Made by a program: the position numbers and the translations under genes. Shown here piece by piece: positions 24,895 to 34,774 of a DNA stretch of 64,000 bases (position 1 is its first letter; each line of letters opens with the position of its first letter). Origin of the DNA: Oligella sp050920755 (GTDB taxonomy: Bacteria; Pseudomonadota; Gammaproteobacteria; Burkholderiales; Burkholderiaceae_B); assembly GCF_050920755.1 (NCBI RefSeq), contig NZ_CP158480.1, positions 2,170,001 to 2,234,000 on the forward strand, written 5' to 3'. The notes below the pieces were generated by a model, which saw only the letters and a program-made list of their open reading frames with translations, searched no databases and was not told the origin of the DNA.

Positions 24895-25535
24895 TTGCTT
24901 TCTCCCTCTTGGACTTCGACTGCAGTCTCTGTACGAGCCTCAGTTTCTGAAGCCATCGTAACGATACGTAAACGATCCTTAGGATCGGCTTTTAACTGAT
25001 CGCTCACATTAGTGTATTTGCGATTTTTGCGTTCACGTAATGTAATACCTACCGCTGAAATCATACCCACTAATAAAACCAAAGCGCCGACCTGAATAGC
25101 GTAGCTATACTCGGCATACATCGCCGCACCGATTTGAACCACGTTGTTATACGATTTAGGTAAACCGACCGCAATCGGTGCACCGGTACCAAAATAAACC
25201 GCCGCTAAAACAGATGCAATCTCCAACACCATCACACCACCGACAACCAAGCCTAATGGTAAATAAGTACGGAAACCATGACGTAAACTCTCGGGAACGA
25301 CATCAATCATCATCACCACAAAGAGGAACATGACCATCACCGCACCGACATAAATAATCACCAGCAATAAACCGAGATACTCGGCACCGATTAAAATCCA
25401 CAACATGGATGCAGAGAAGAATGTCAGCATCAAGTGTAAGGCCGCAACCACCGGGCTACGCGCTAAAACCACACGCGCCGCCGCCACAAGTGCGATAAAG
25501 GCCAAAATATAAAAAAGAACTGTTGAAAAAATCAT
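24891..25535 (-). CDS. nuoJ: NADH-quinone oxidoreductase subunit J
   Basis: Membrane subunit of 214 residues with five helices; the conserved stretch LGLLLVIIYVGAVMVMFLFV contains the pi-bulge helix of complex I. The ATG at 25535 has a GGTGGAG box six bases upstream; a GTG three codons earlier is less likely. The hydrophilic C-terminal tail (after LRERKNRKY) is variable in the family. Confidence 0.95.
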   Translation of the reverse strand: MIFSTVLFYILAFIALVAAARVVLARSPVVAALHLMLTFFSASMLWILIGAEYLGLLLVIIYVGAVMVMFLFVVMMIDVVPESLRHGFRTYLPLGLVVGGVMVLEIASVLAAVYFGTGAPIAVGLPKSYNNVVQIGAAMYAEYSYAIQVGALVLLVGMISAVGITLRERKNRKYTNVSDQLKADPKDRLRIVTMASETEARTETAVEVQEGESK

Positions 25536-25547
25536 GATCTCCACCTA

Positions 25548-26036
25548 TTAGCGATACGGCGCATCTGCTTCACGACGCTTGGCAATTTCATCTTCATAAC
25601 GATCGCCTACCGCAAGCAACATGTCTTTAGTGAAGTACAAATCACCGCGCTTCTCACCGTGATACTCGTGAATATGCGTTTCGACAATGGAGTCAACCGG
25701 GCAACTTTCCTCACAAAATCCGCAGAAAATGCACTTAGTTAAGTCAATGTCATAGCGCGTGGTGCGACGAGTGCCATCTTCACGCTGATGCGATTCAATC
25801 GAAATCGCCATCGCCGGACATACCGCCTCACACAATTTACAGGCAATACAACGCTCTTCACCGTTAGGGTAGCGACGTAAAGCATGCAAACCGCGGAAAC
25901 GAGGAGACATCGGCGTTTTCTCGTAAGGATACTTAAGGGTGAACTTGGGCTTAAAGAAATAACCACCTGTCAGCATCAACCCTTTTAGTAATTCAGTCAG
26001 CATAAAGCTGTTCATAAAGCGTTTCAACTTACTCAT
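25548..26036 (-). CDS. nuoI: NADH-quinone oxidoreductase subunit I (two 4Fe-4S ferredoxin)
   Basis: Peripheral-arm subunit of 162 residues that holds clusters N6a and N6b. Both binding motifs are intact: CIACKLCEAVCP and CIFCGFCEESCP. The N-terminal amphipathic part (FMNSFMLTELLKGLMLTGGY) anchors it on the membrane. It lies between nuoH (10 bp downstream) and nuoJ. Confidence 0.97.
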   Translation of the reverse strand: MSKLKRFMNSFMLTELLKGLMLTGGYFFKPKFTLKYPYEKTPMSPRFRGLHALRRYPNGEERCIACKLCEAVCPAMAISIESHQREDGTRRTTRYDIDLTKCIFCGFCEESCPVDSIVETHIHEYHGEKRGDLYFTKDMLLAVGDRYEDEIAKRREADAPYR

Positions 26037-26046
26037 AATCTCACCC

Positions 26047-27147
26047 TTAATTCCAAATACTTAATGGTGTTTGCATCCAAATCGCAACCACGAAGAACCA
26101 AACTAAGGTTACCGGAATGAATACCTTCCAACCTAAACGCATAATCTGGTCATAACGGTAACGCGGGAATGACGCACGGAACCATACAAATAGTGATACC
26201 ACGCAGAAGGTCTTAATACCTAACCATAACCAACCAGGTACCCATGTAAATGGAACAATATCCAACGGTGCCGACCAACCGCCCAAGAAGAAAATTGAGC
26301 ATAAAGCCGACAATAAAATCATATTGGCGTACTCGGCCAGGAAGAACATGGCAAAGCCCATACCCGAATACTCAACCATGTGACCCGCCACAATTTCCGA
26401 TTCACCCTCTACCACGTCAAATGGGTGACGATTGGTCTCCGCCACGATTGAAATGATATAAACAATAAATAAAGGGAATAAAGGAATAAAGTTCCATGAT
26501 AAGAAAGTCACGCCCTTATCAGCAAAGAAACCGCTGGTTTGCTGAAGCACGATACCGTTCATGTTCATGGTGCCGGACACGAGGATAATCGTCACCAACA
26601 CAAAGGTCAGTGATAACTCATAAGAAATCATTTGTGCCGATGCACGCATGGCACCTAAGAAAGGATACTTAGAGTTAGAGGCCCAACCGGCAAAGATCAC
26701 ACCGTAAACACCGAGTGAGGTAATTGCCACAATATATAAAATACCGGCGTTGACATTGGCAAGTACTGCTTCGGGACCGAAAGGCACCACTGCCCAAGCG
26801 GCTAATGCCGGTACTAATGTCATGATCGGCGCCAGTATGTACATCACCTTATTGGCCTTGGCCGGTACAATCACTTCCTTGGTTAAAAGCTTAAGTACGT
26901 CGGCAAACGGCTGTAAAATACCGCCCGGACCGACACGGTTAGGACCGCGACGAATGTGCATATAACCGATCATGCGACGCTCCCAAAGGGTTAGGAAAGC
27001 CACACAGATAATAATCGGTAAAGCGATCACAAGAATCAGGACAATTGTCCACAGCACCATCCATAGGGTTTTACCGAGCAAATCGGCACCCCATGCGTTA
27101 ACGGCTGCTACACCATCAGTAAACCATGCCCAAATATTTGTATTCAT
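26047..27147 (-). CDS. nuoH: NADH-quinone oxidoreductase subunit H
   Basis: Membrane subunit of 366 residues at the junction with the peripheral arm, forming part of the quinone-binding chamber. Conserved parts are WERRMIGYMHIRRGPNRVGP, GWASNSKYPFLGAMRASAQM and EVPFDVVEGESE-like HPFDVVEGESEIVAG. Its ATG overlaps the nuoG stop by one base. Confidence 0.97.
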   Translation of the reverse strand: MNTNIWAWFTDGVAAVNAWGADLLGKTLWMVLWTIVLILVIALPIIICVAFLTLWERRMIGYMHIRRGPNRVGPGGILQPFADVLKLLTKEVIVPAKANKVMYILAPIMTLVPALAAWAVVPFGPEAVLANVNAGILYIVAITSLGVYGVIFAGWASNSKYPFLGAMRASAQMISYELSLTFVLVTIILVSGTMNMNGIVLQQTSGFFADKGVTFLSWNFIPLFPLFIVYIISIVAETNRHPFDVVEGESEIVAGHMVEYSGMGFAMFFLAEYANMILLSALCSIFFLGGWSAPLDIVPFTWVPGWLWLGIKTFCVVSLFVWFRASFPRYRYDQIMRLGWKVFIPVTLVWFFVVAIWMQTPLSIWN

Positions 27148-29447
27148 TAGACCTTCTCCACTGAAAGTTGGACAAAAGCACCACCTAACACAGCCGTTTG
27201 CTCAAAGCCCAGTGGTACGCTGACCGTATTATCAGCCAATTGATTTTGCAACTGAACCGGTAGCACCACCTCGCCCTTATTGCTCTTAACACGTACCTGA
27301 TCACCGTCGGTCAGCGCTAAGGAAGCCATCATCGCCGCATTTAGACCGGCCACCAATTTAGGTGTTTGCTTTTGTAAAGCAGGGGCACGACGAACAATCG
27401 CATCTGTGCGATAAATCGGTAAATTAGCCACACGCTCAAAGGCATTAACCGCGACATTAGGATTGTAAGGTTCAGCCTTGACCTCGTTATTAAAGCTGCC
27501 GGTGTAGTTCTGTGCCAACACCGCATCACGTACGGCTTCTGAGCTCTCCGCATCAAAATCCGCCAGTTTTAATAAGTTACCTAAGACACGTAAAACCTTC
27601 CAAGCCGGACGACTGTTACCTAATGAAGGCACCACGCCCTTAAAGCTCTGAGCGCGACCTTCGGCGTTGATAAAGGTACCGGAAGTCTCAGTAAACGGAC
27701 CGACCGGCAGCATGATTTTCGCCCATTGCTTAGCATCCGACTGATAAGAAGTCAATGCAATTGTCGATGCCCGGCTGAAAATCTCACGAGCGCGAATCGG
27801 ATCATCAAAATCCAAACTCTCCGCATGTAAAACCACATAAGCACTCAAAGGATTCTTCATCATCTGAGCGGCATTCATACCGTTTTGCTGTGGTGTGGCA
27901 CCGGCAACCGACGCGCCCACATGATTGGCACCGCGCGTTAAGTAGCCTAATGGTGCACCTAACGCCTCAGCTAAAACATGGCTATGGGCTAATACATTGC
28001 TGGCAGAAGATTTACTTAATACACCGTTACCCATAAAGACGGCAGGCTTTTCACCGGCCACTAAAATGGCGGCGATTTGATTAATCGGATCCTTATCGTC
28101 AAGCTCCGCACCGGCTTTCAACTGAGTGACGGCCTTGCCGATATTATCAATTGCCGCACATAACTGGCTCGGTGCCACAGTTAAACGAGCTGCTACCGGG
28201 AACAACGGATCCTCACCGTTACTGTCCAGTAGGACAATACGTGCACCGCCTTTAGCCGCTTGACGTAAACGCTGAGCAAATAACGGATGGTCTTGACGTA
28301 AATTACTGTCAACCACCAAAACGCCGTCCAGCGTATTTAACTCGGCAATCGGCATACCCAACCAAGGCGTACCCTCAAGGGCCTTGTCAATGTTTTCGTC
28401 AGCCAAACGTAGACGGCTGTCGATATTATTAGAGCCCAGACCGCGCACAATACGGCTTAATAAGGTCATTTCTTCAAGTGTTGAGTACTCGGCGGCAAAG
28501 GCACCGATGCTGTCTACACCCTGCTGCTCATTGACATTTTGCAATAGCTCGGCAGCCGCTAATAAAGCCTCTTCCCAAGACGCTTCACGCCACACGCCGT
28601 CGCTACCCTTAAGCATTGGCGTAGTTAAACGATCCTGAGCGTATAAGCCCTCATAAGAGAAACGATCCTTATCGCTAATCCAGCACTCGTTTACCGCTTC
28701 ATTTTCAAATGGCACTACGCGCAGCACGCGGTCATTTTTTACCTGAACCACGAGATTGGCGCCCACGCTATCGTGTGGGCTGACAGAACGGCGACGTGCT
28801 AATTCCCAAGTACGGGCCTGATAACGGAAAGGCTTGGAAGTCAAGGCACCGACCGGACAGAGATCGATCATATTACCCGATAATTCGGAGCTGACCGCCT
28901 CACCCAAGAAAGAGGTAATCTCGGCATGCTCACCGCGATTCAGCATACCCAATTCCATCACACCGGCAACCTCTTGGCCAAAGCGCACACAACGAGTACA
29001 GTGAATACAGCGGCTCATTTCCTCAGCGGAGATGAGTGGCCCCATGGATTTATGGAACACCACACGCTTTTCTTCCTTGTAGTTACTGGCATCATAACCG
29101 TAACCCACGGCCAAATCCTGTAACTGGCACTCACCGCCTTGGTCACAGATAGGACAGTCTAAGGGGTGGTTAATTAATAAAAACTCCATCACCGCCTGCT
29201 GTGCAGCTAATGCCTTAGGTGATTTGGTATGTACAACCATACCCTGTGTCACCGGGGTTGCACAAGCCGGTAATGCCTTAGGCGCTTTTTCAACCTCGAC
29301 TAGGCACATACGGCAGTTGGCCGCGATAGATAATTTTTTGTGATAACAAAAATGTGGCACATAAAGACCCAGTTCGGTCGCAGCATGCATAACAAAGCTG
29401 CCCTCGGGAACGGATACTTTCTTGCCGTCAATGGTAAGTTCAACCAT
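27147..29447 (-). CDS. nuoG: NADH-quinone oxidoreductase subunit G
   Basis: Large iron-sulfur subunit, 766 residues. The N-terminal [2Fe-2S] domain has the cysteines of HFCYHKKLSIAANCRMCLVE and LPACATPV; the His-Cys cluster and following sites appear in CPICDQGGECQLQD and SRCIHCTRCVRF. A molybdopterin-oxidoreductase-like domain without cofactor follows. This is the shorter mitochondrial/betaproteobacterial type compared with the about 900-residue E. coli protein. Confidence 0.97.
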   Translation of the reverse strand: MVELTIDGKKVSVPEGSFVMHAATELGLYVPHFCYHKKLSIAANCRMCLVEVEKAPKALPACATPVTQGMVVHTKSPKALAAQQAVMEFLLINHPLDCPICDQGGECQLQDLAVGYGYDASNYKEEKRVVFHKSMGPLISAEEMSRCIHCTRCVRFGQEVAGVMELGMLNRGEHAEITSFLGEAVSSELSGNMIDLCPVGALTSKPFRYQARTWELARRRSVSPHDSVGANLVVQVKNDRVLRVVPFENEAVNECWISDKDRFSYEGLYAQDRLTTPMLKGSDGVWREASWEEALLAAAELLQNVNEQQGVDSIGAFAAEYSTLEEMTLLSRIVRGLGSNNIDSRLRLADENIDKALEGTPWLGMPIAELNTLDGVLVVDSNLRQDHPLFAQRLRQAAKGGARIVLLDSNGEDPLFPVAARLTVAPSQLCAAIDNIGKAVTQLKAGAELDDKDPINQIAAILVAGEKPAVFMGNGVLSKSSASNVLAHSHVLAEALGAPLGYLTRGANHVGASVAGATPQQNGMNAAQMMKNPLSAYVVLHAESLDFDDPIRAREIFSRASTIALTSYQSDAKQWAKIMLPVGPFTETSGTFINAEGRAQSFKGVVPSLGNSRPAWKVLRVLGNLLKLADFDAESSEAVRDAVLAQNYTGSFNNEVKAEPYNPNVAVNAFERVANLPIYRTDAIVRRAPALQKQTPKLVAGLNAAMMASLALTDGDQVRVKSNKGEVVLPVQLQNQLADNTVSVPLGFEQTAVLGGAFVQLSVEKV

Positions 29448-29459
29448 GGTACAAACCTA

Positions 29460-30827
29460 TTAAATATATGGCGCTACCAGACATTGCTTATTTTCAATGT
29501 GGTACGCGAACTCATCACGGAAATGTCTCAAGAAACCCTGCACCGGCATCGCCGCCGCATCACCAAGGGCACAAATGGTACGGCCCATGATGTTACCGGC
29601 AATACGCTCCAGTTCATCCAGATCCTCAGGACGACCCTCACCATGCTCAATACGATGAACAATACGCCATAGCCAACCGGTACCCTCACGACAAGGGGTA
29701 CATTGACCGCAACTCTCGTGCTGGTAGAAATAAGACAGACGCAATAGTGAACGAACCATACAGCGACTATCGTCCATCACCGTTACCGCACCGGAACCTA
29801 ACATCGAGCCGGCCTTGGCAATGCTGTCGTAGTCCATGGTACAGTCCATCATAATATCGGCAGGTAATACCGGCGCACTCGAACCGCCGGGGATCACCGC
29901 CTTAAGCTTGGCGCCGTTACGCATACCGCCGGCAATCTCCAAGAGCTTGCTGAATGGCGTACCTAAAGGAATCTCATAAACACCCGGACGCTCAATATCG
30001 CCGGTGATAGAAAAGAGCTTAGTACCGCCGTTATTAGGCTTACCTAACTCGAGGTACTGCTGACCGCCCATTGCCAAGGCAAAAGGCACACTGGCAAAGG
30101 TCTCGGTGTTATTAATCGTGGTCGGTCTACCGTAAACACCGAAATTCGCAGGGAATGGCGGTTTAAAGCGAGGCTGACCCTTTTTACCCTCAAGTGATTC
30201 CAGTAACGCCGTCTCCTCACCGCAAATATAGGCACCATAACCGTGGTGCGCGTGAATTTGGAAACTGAAATTACTGCCGAGGATATTATCACCTAAGAAA
30301 CCGTGCGCGCGAGCCTGCTCAAGCGCCTCTTCAAAACGCTGATAGACCTCGAAAATCTCACCGTGAATGTAGTTATAACCGGCAACGGCACCCATTGCGA
30401 AACCGGCGATAATCATGCCCTCAATCACCGCATGGGGATTGAAGCGTAGAATATCGCGGTCCTTAAACGTACCCGGCTCACCCTCGTCCGAGTTACAGAC
30501 GACGTACTTTGGACCGACGTAGTTTTTAGGCATAAAGCTCCACTTAAGACCGGTCGGGAAGCCTGCACCGCCACGTCCGCGTAAAGAAGAAAGCTTAAGC
30601 TCACTGATAACGGTATCCTGATCCAACTGACCGGCACAGATTTTGCGAAGCATTTCATAGCCACCGCGTGCCATATAGCCCTCAATATCCCAGTTATGAC
30701 CGTCTAAACCCTTGAGAATCTGCGGGTTGATATGACGATTGTGAAAAATCATACTGGTTGACAAATCACCGCCCGGATTGGGCTCCAGTCCGCCGCTATA
30801 CTTTTGGATAATACGTTCTAAACCCAT
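29460..30827 (-). CDS. nuoF: NADH-quinone oxidoreductase subunit F (NADH/FMN-binding)
   Basis: Entry point for electrons: binds NADH, FMN and cluster N3. The 455 residues include the nucleotide-binding motif LRGRGGAGFPTGLKWSFMP, the FMN segment CNSDEGEPGTFKDRDI, AYICGEETALLESLEGKKG, and the 4Fe-4S cysteines in ESCGQCTPCREGTGW with a distant one in RTICALGDAAA. It lies 5 bp behind nuoE. Confidence 0.97.
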   Translation of the reverse strand: MGLERIIQKYSGGLEPNPGGDLSTSMIFHNRHINPQILKGLDGHNWDIEGYMARGGYEMLRKICAGQLDQDTVISELKLSSLRGRGGAGFPTGLKWSFMPKNYVGPKYVVCNSDEGEPGTFKDRDILRFNPHAVIEGMIIAGFAMGAVAGYNYIHGEIFEVYQRFEEALEQARAHGFLGDNILGSNFSFQIHAHHGYGAYICGEETALLESLEGKKGQPRFKPPFPANFGVYGRPTTINNTETFASVPFALAMGGQQYLELGKPNNGGTKLFSITGDIERPGVYEIPLGTPFSKLLEIAGGMRNGAKLKAVIPGGSSAPVLPADIMMDCTMDYDSIAKAGSMLGSGAVTVMDDSRCMVRSLLRLSYFYQHESCGQCTPCREGTGWLWRIVHRIEHGEGRPEDLDELERIAGNIMGRTICALGDAAAMPVQGFLRHFRDEFAYHIENKQCLVAPYI

Positions 30828-30832
30828 AACGC

Positions 30833-31318
30833 TTAACCCTCTCTTTGAATATCGGCTAACAACTCATCAATACGCTCTTTGCTCATGCGCACGCACATAT
30901 GATGGTTATTAATTAATAAAACAGGGGCATCACCACAAGCACCCTGACACTCACTCTCTTGGAGCGTGATCAAACCGTCAGGCGTTGTTTCACCGATGGC
31001 AATACCTAATTTTTCGCTGATGTAATGGGCAGTTTTTTCACCATCTCTTAAGGCACAGGGCAAGTTGGTACAGACGGTTAGTTTGTACTTACCTACCGGC
31101 TTTAATTCATACATATCGTAGAAGGTGGCGACCTCTTGGACCGCAATAGTCGGCAAACCCAAGTACTCGGCAACGTCAACGATGACTTCATCGGAGACCC
31201 AGCCCTTTTCCTCTTGGGCAATGCGCAAAGCGGCCATGACTGCTGATTGACCGCGATCGGCAGGATACTTTGCCAACTCCTTGTCAATCTTTTTATAAGC
31301 CTGTTCAGAAAGCAACAT
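30833..31318 (-). CDS. nuoE: NADH-quinone oxidoreductase subunit E (2Fe-2S)
   Basis: Thioredoxin-fold [2Fe-2S] protein of 161 residues next to NuoF. The four ligands are in CTNLPCALRDGE and ECQGACGDAPVLLIN. The ATG at 31318 has an AGGAAA box and follows the nuoD stop by 43 bp; the frame is open further into nuoD, but that start is not supported. Confidence 0.95.
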   Translation of the reverse strand: MLLSEQAYKKIDKELAKYPADRGQSAVMAALRIAQEEKGWVSDEVIVDVAEYLGLPTIAVQEVATFYDMYELKPVGKYKLTVCTNLPCALRDGEKTAHYISEKLGIAIGETTPDGLITLQESECQGACGDAPVLLINNHHMCVRMSKERIDELLADIQREG

Positions 31319-31361
31319 GTTAATTTCCTGTAATTCGTTGATGCTATGAAGCGCCTGCTCC

Positions 31362-32618
31362 CTAGCGGTCAATCTCACCAAATACAATATCCTGCGTACC
31401 GATAATGGTTACCGCATCCGCCAACATATGACCGCGCGACATTTCGTCCAGACCCTGTAAGTGTACAAAGCCCGGGGCACGGATTTTAAGACGGTACGGT
31501 TTATTTGCGCCATCAGAAATCATATAAATACCGAACTCACCCTTAGGATGCTCAACAGCAGCGTAAGCCTCACCCTCAGGCACAGGGAAACCCTCTGAGA
31601 ACAACTTAAAGTGGTGAATCAACTCCTCCATACCGGTCTTCATATCAAGACGCTTAGGTGGCGTGATTTTATTGTCCTCGTACATCACGGGGCCCGGATT
31701 TTCACGTAACCACTTAACACATTGCTTGATGATTTTGGTACTTTCGCGCAACTCGGCAATACGGCATAAATAACGGTCATAACAGTCACCGTTAACACCG
31801 ACCGGGATATTAAACTGAAGCTCATCATACGCCGAATAAGGCTGCTTACGACGCACATCCCACTCCACGCCGGAACCGCGTAACATCACACCGGTAAAGC
31901 CCTTATTTAAGGCACGCTCAGGCGTCACAATACCGACATCTACCAAACGCTGCTTCCAGATACGGTTATCCGTCAATAAGGTCTCATATTCATCAATCGC
32001 AGACGGATAGTAATCCACAAAGGCCTCGATAAAGTCGAGCATCGAGCCCTCACGCCATTCGTTAAGACGCTTCATATCACGCACACTGCGATACTTGGAA
32101 TCGATCTCGTGCTTGGGCATCGCATCGGGCAGATCACGATAAACGCCACCCGGACGATAATAAGCGGCGTGCAAACGAGCACCGGATACGGCCTCATAGC
32201 AGTCCATAAGATACTCACGGTCACGGAAAGCGTACAAGAAGACCGCCATCGCACCCACGTCAAGCGCATGCGAACCGATAGACATCAAGTGGTTAAGAAT
32301 GCGCGTAATCTCATCGAACATGGTACGGATGTACTCAGCACGCTTAGGCAATTCGATACCCAAGAGCTTTTCCACCGCCATACAGTAGGCGTGTTCATTA
32401 ACCATCATCGACACGTAGTCCAAGCGATCCATATAAGGAAGCGCCTGCACAAAGGTGCGCTGCTCTGCTAATTTCTCGGTACCGCGGTGTAATAAACCGA
32501 TATGCGGATCGGCACGTAGAATCACCTCACCGTTAAGCTCAAGAATCAAGCGTAATACGCCGTGAGCTGCCGGGTGCTGTGGACCGAAGTTTAAGGTATA
32601 ACTTTTGATATCTGCCAT
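31362..32618 (-). CDS. nuoD: NADH-quinone oxidoreductase subunit D
   Basis: 49-kDa-type subunit (418 residues) that forms the quinone site with NuoB. The N-terminal TLNFGPQHPAAHGVLRLILE loop with its two histidines is intact, as are HIGLLHRGTEKLAEQRTF and the C-terminal GTQDIVFGEIDR. NuoC and NuoD are separate genes here, not fused as in E. coli. Confidence 0.97.
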   Translation of the reverse strand: MADIKSYTLNFGPQHPAAHGVLRLILELNGEVILRADPHIGLLHRGTEKLAEQRTFVQALPYMDRLDYVSMMVNEHAYCMAVEKLLGIELPKRAEYIRTMFDEITRILNHLMSIGSHALDVGAMAVFLYAFRDREYLMDCYEAVSGARLHAAYYRPGGVYRDLPDAMPKHEIDSKYRSVRDMKRLNEWREGSMLDFIEAFVDYYPSAIDEYETLLTDNRIWKQRLVDVGIVTPERALNKGFTGVMLRGSGVEWDVRRKQPYSAYDELQFNIPVGVNGDCYDRYLCRIAELRESTKIIKQCVKWLRENPGPVMYEDNKITPPKRLDMKTGMEELIHHFKLFSEGFPVPEGEAYAAVEHPKGEFGIYMISDGANKPYRLKIRAPGFVHLQGLDEMSRGHMLADAVTIIGTQDIVFGEIDR

Positions 32619-32620
32619 AA

Positions 32621-33319
32621 TTACTCTCGCCCTGCTCCATAACCCTCTTCACGAATGACACGCGGTGTAATCTCGCGGTTTTCAATCGATACAGGTTGAT
32701 AAACCACACGCTTTTGCTCAGGGTCGTAAATCATCTCAACATGACCAATCACCGGGAAGTCCTTGCGGAAAGGATGACCGATAAAGCCGTAGTCGGTCAG
32801 AATGCGACGTAAGTCGGGGTGACCCTCAAAGACAATACCGAATAAGTCAAAGGCCTCGCGCTCAAACCAGTTAACACTGTTCCAGATATTGACTAGGCTG
32901 GGCACAGAGGGGAAGTCATTATTTTGAGGGAAAGTACGCACACGTAAGCGCCAATTGTGCTTTAGTGACAATAAGTGCAGAACAACTGCAAAGCGACCCG
33001 GAAAATGGCTCGGCTGCTCAGACGGCATCGCTTCAACCGATTCAGCGGTAGCATCCAAATCAGTGACACCCTCTGCGTGAACAAGCGGTTCATTATCCTC
33101 AGGGTTAACCGAGACACCACCGTAAGTCAAATAGTCCACACCGCAAAGATCAATCGCCTGCTCGAAGTGTAAGTCCTCATGCTCATGCAGCATGGAACAG
33201 GTTTGCACCCAATGCTCGGGGCCGACGGTCAACGTCAGTTCATTAGCATGCTCAACGATCTGAGCCTGCTCGCCCAATAGAGCGACTAAGGTTTGATGTA
33301 ATTTCTCTAATCGTGTCAT
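32621..33319 (-). CDS. nuoC: NADH-quinone oxidoreductase subunit C
   Basis: 30-kDa-type peripheral subunit, 232 residues. The signature WFEREAFDLFGIVFEGHPDL and RRILTDYGFIGHPFRKDFP are both present. A low-complexity acidic insert (residues about 68-105, around ATAESVEAMPSEQPS) lengthens the N-terminal domain. It is separated by 2 bp from nuoD. Confidence 0.96.
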   Translation of the reverse strand: MTRLEKLHQTLVALLGEQAQIVEHANELTLTVGPEHWVQTCSMLHEHEDLHFEQAIDLCGVDYLTYGGVSVNPEDNEPLVHAEGVTDLDATAESVEAMPSEQPSHFPGRFAVVLHLLSLKHNWRLRVRTFPQNNDFPSVPSLVNIWNSVNWFEREAFDLFGIVFEGHPDLRRILTDYGFIGHPFRKDFPVIGHVEMIYDPEQKRVVYQPVSIENREITPRVIREEGYGAGRE

Positions 33320-33328
33320 CCAAATCTC

Positions 33329-33814
33329 CTACGCCTCGCGAGCGATCGTCTTTTGATGACGGATCTTATTTTGGAGCTGTAGTAAGCCGTAAATCAATGC
33401 CTCTGCAGTCGGTGGACAGCCCGGTACGTAAATATCAACCGGCACCACACGATCACAACCGCGCACCACAGAGTATGAATAATGATAATAACCACCGCCA
33501 TTGGCACAGGAGCCCATCGATACGACCCAACGCGGTTCAGCCATTTGGTCGTAGACCTTACGCAGGGCGGGAGCCATTTTATTACATAAAGTACCGGCCA
33601 CAATCATCACATCCGATTGACGTGGGCTTGGACGGAAAATAATCCCGAACTGGTCCATATCGTAACGCGCCGCACCGGCGTGCATCATCTCCACCGCACA
33701 ACAGGCCAGACCGAAAGTCATCGGCCACATAGAACCCGTCTGGTACCAGTTCATCACCGCATCAACGGAGGTAACCAGAAAGCCCTTTTCTTTTAATTGA
33801 GTTTGTTCAGACAT
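33329..33814 (-). CDS. nuoB: NADH-quinone oxidoreductase subunit B (cluster N2)
   Basis: Holds cluster N2, which passes electrons to quinone; 161 residues. The adjacent cysteines of GLACCAVEMMHAGAARYD and the others in VSMGSCANGGGYYHYSY and VPGCPPTAEAL are all present. Confidence 0.97.
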   Translation of the reverse strand: MSEQTQLKEKGFLVTSVDAVMNWYQTGSMWPMTFGLACCAVEMMHAGAARYDMDQFGIIFRPSPRQSDVMIVAGTLCNKMAPALRKVYDQMAEPRWVVSMGSCANGGGYYHYSYSVVRGCDRVVPVDIYVPGCPPTAEALIYGLLQLQNKIRHQKTIAREA

Positions 33815-33835
33815 TTATCTACCCTTTTCTGAAAA

Positions 33836-34195
33836 TTAATCCCAATCCAGAGCGCCTTTCTTCCACTCGTAGATAAAGCCAACCGTAAGAATGACTAAAA
33901 ACACAACCACTGTGGAGAAACCGACTAAGCCAATTTGGTCATTGGCAACCGCCCATGGGAATAAAAAGGCAATCTCTAAGTCGAATAAAATAAATAGAAT
34001 GGCGACTAAGTAGTAACGAACATCGAAGCGCATACGCGAATCCTCAAATGCCTCGAAACCACACTCGTACTGGGACACCTTCTCATCATATGGGTTTCTC
34101 GGGCCCAATACGACCCCCAGCAATAACAATAAGACCCCAAGGCCTCCCGCTACCAGGACAAACAAAAGTACCGGAAAATACTCTGCTACATTCAT
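33836..34195 (-). CDS. nuoA: NADH-quinone oxidoreductase subunit A
   Basis: Three-helix membrane subunit of 119 residues and first gene of the operon. The characteristic loop KVSQYECGFEAFEDSRMRFD between helices 1 and 2 and the segment FDLEIAFLFPWAV are conserved. The nuo promoter must lie in the AT-rich stretch upstream (34196-34320); a TACAAT box on the minus strand near 34287-34282 is a possible -10 but no good -35 was found. Confidence 0.97.
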   Translation of the reverse strand: MNVAEYFPVLLFVLVAGGLGVLLLLLGVVLGPRNPYDEKVSQYECGFEAFEDSRMRFDVRYYLVAILFILFDLEIAFLFPWAVANDQIGLVGFSTVVVFLVILTVGFIYEWKKGALDWD

Positions 34196-34553
34196 GAAAC
34201 ACCTTTTAAGAAAGCTTATGAACTTTTGTGAACCGTCTATCGATACAATTAATTATTAAAATTGTAATTAAATAAACCTTTCTATTGTAGCATTTTTTCA
34301 CACTTTGAGCGTGCCGACTATCCTATCAAAGTAGGACAAATTGCAATAAAACCCCAAAAGCCAACAGATAGGCGGCCAAAAAAAATACTATCGGTTTATT
34401 ACAAATTGATGATACTACAACTAACGATTACTTAAGACGCCACTTAAGGGTTGATTAATTTTATTAATTGCATGGACAACTACTGCCATTACAAACAAAA
34501 AAAGCCACCCCGAAGCGTGACTTAATCTGCTTAATCTGCTAAGACTCAACAAC
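34196..34553. other. Intergenic region upstream of nuoA
   Basis: 358 bp of mostly AT-rich sequence between nuoA and the porin remnant. It should hold the nuo promoter. Near 34497-34520 lies a degenerate copy of the AAAGCCACTC-CGAA hairpin that terminates the intact porin gene at 36786; its right arm is broken. Confidence 0.5.
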
Positions 34554-34725
34554 TTAGAAGCGATGCTGCAAGCCCACCACGGCTTGAGTTGCGGTAGTCT
34601 TGGCTTTATAACGAGCAGCGGCGTTGGCCGGGCGATTTTTCGCTTCGGACCACCCATAAGATGCCACGCCATAAACAGAGGTACGCTTGGACAGGTTATA
34701 GTTATAACCTAAGCCGAAGTTATGC
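34554..34725 (-). pseudogene. Porin pseudogene, C-terminal part
   Basis: Encodes the last ~57 residues of a Gram-negative trimeric porin: HNFGLGYNYNLSKRTSVYGV, SYGWSEAKN and the terminal strand TQAVVGLQHRF ending in phenylalanine. It aligns with the end of the intact porin at 36849-38033. The reading frame enters from the IS3-family element, so it has no start of its own. The N-terminal part lies on the other side of the IS. Confidence 0.9.
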
Positions 34726-34774
34726 TGTAGTCCCCCCATTTTTAGGAACACCTTTTAGTGGAATGATATGGATT

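Noticed and set aside
34497..34520. Working terminator behind the porin pseudogene
   Set aside because: The left arm resembles the porin terminator, but the right arm is degraded so that only a few pairs remain.
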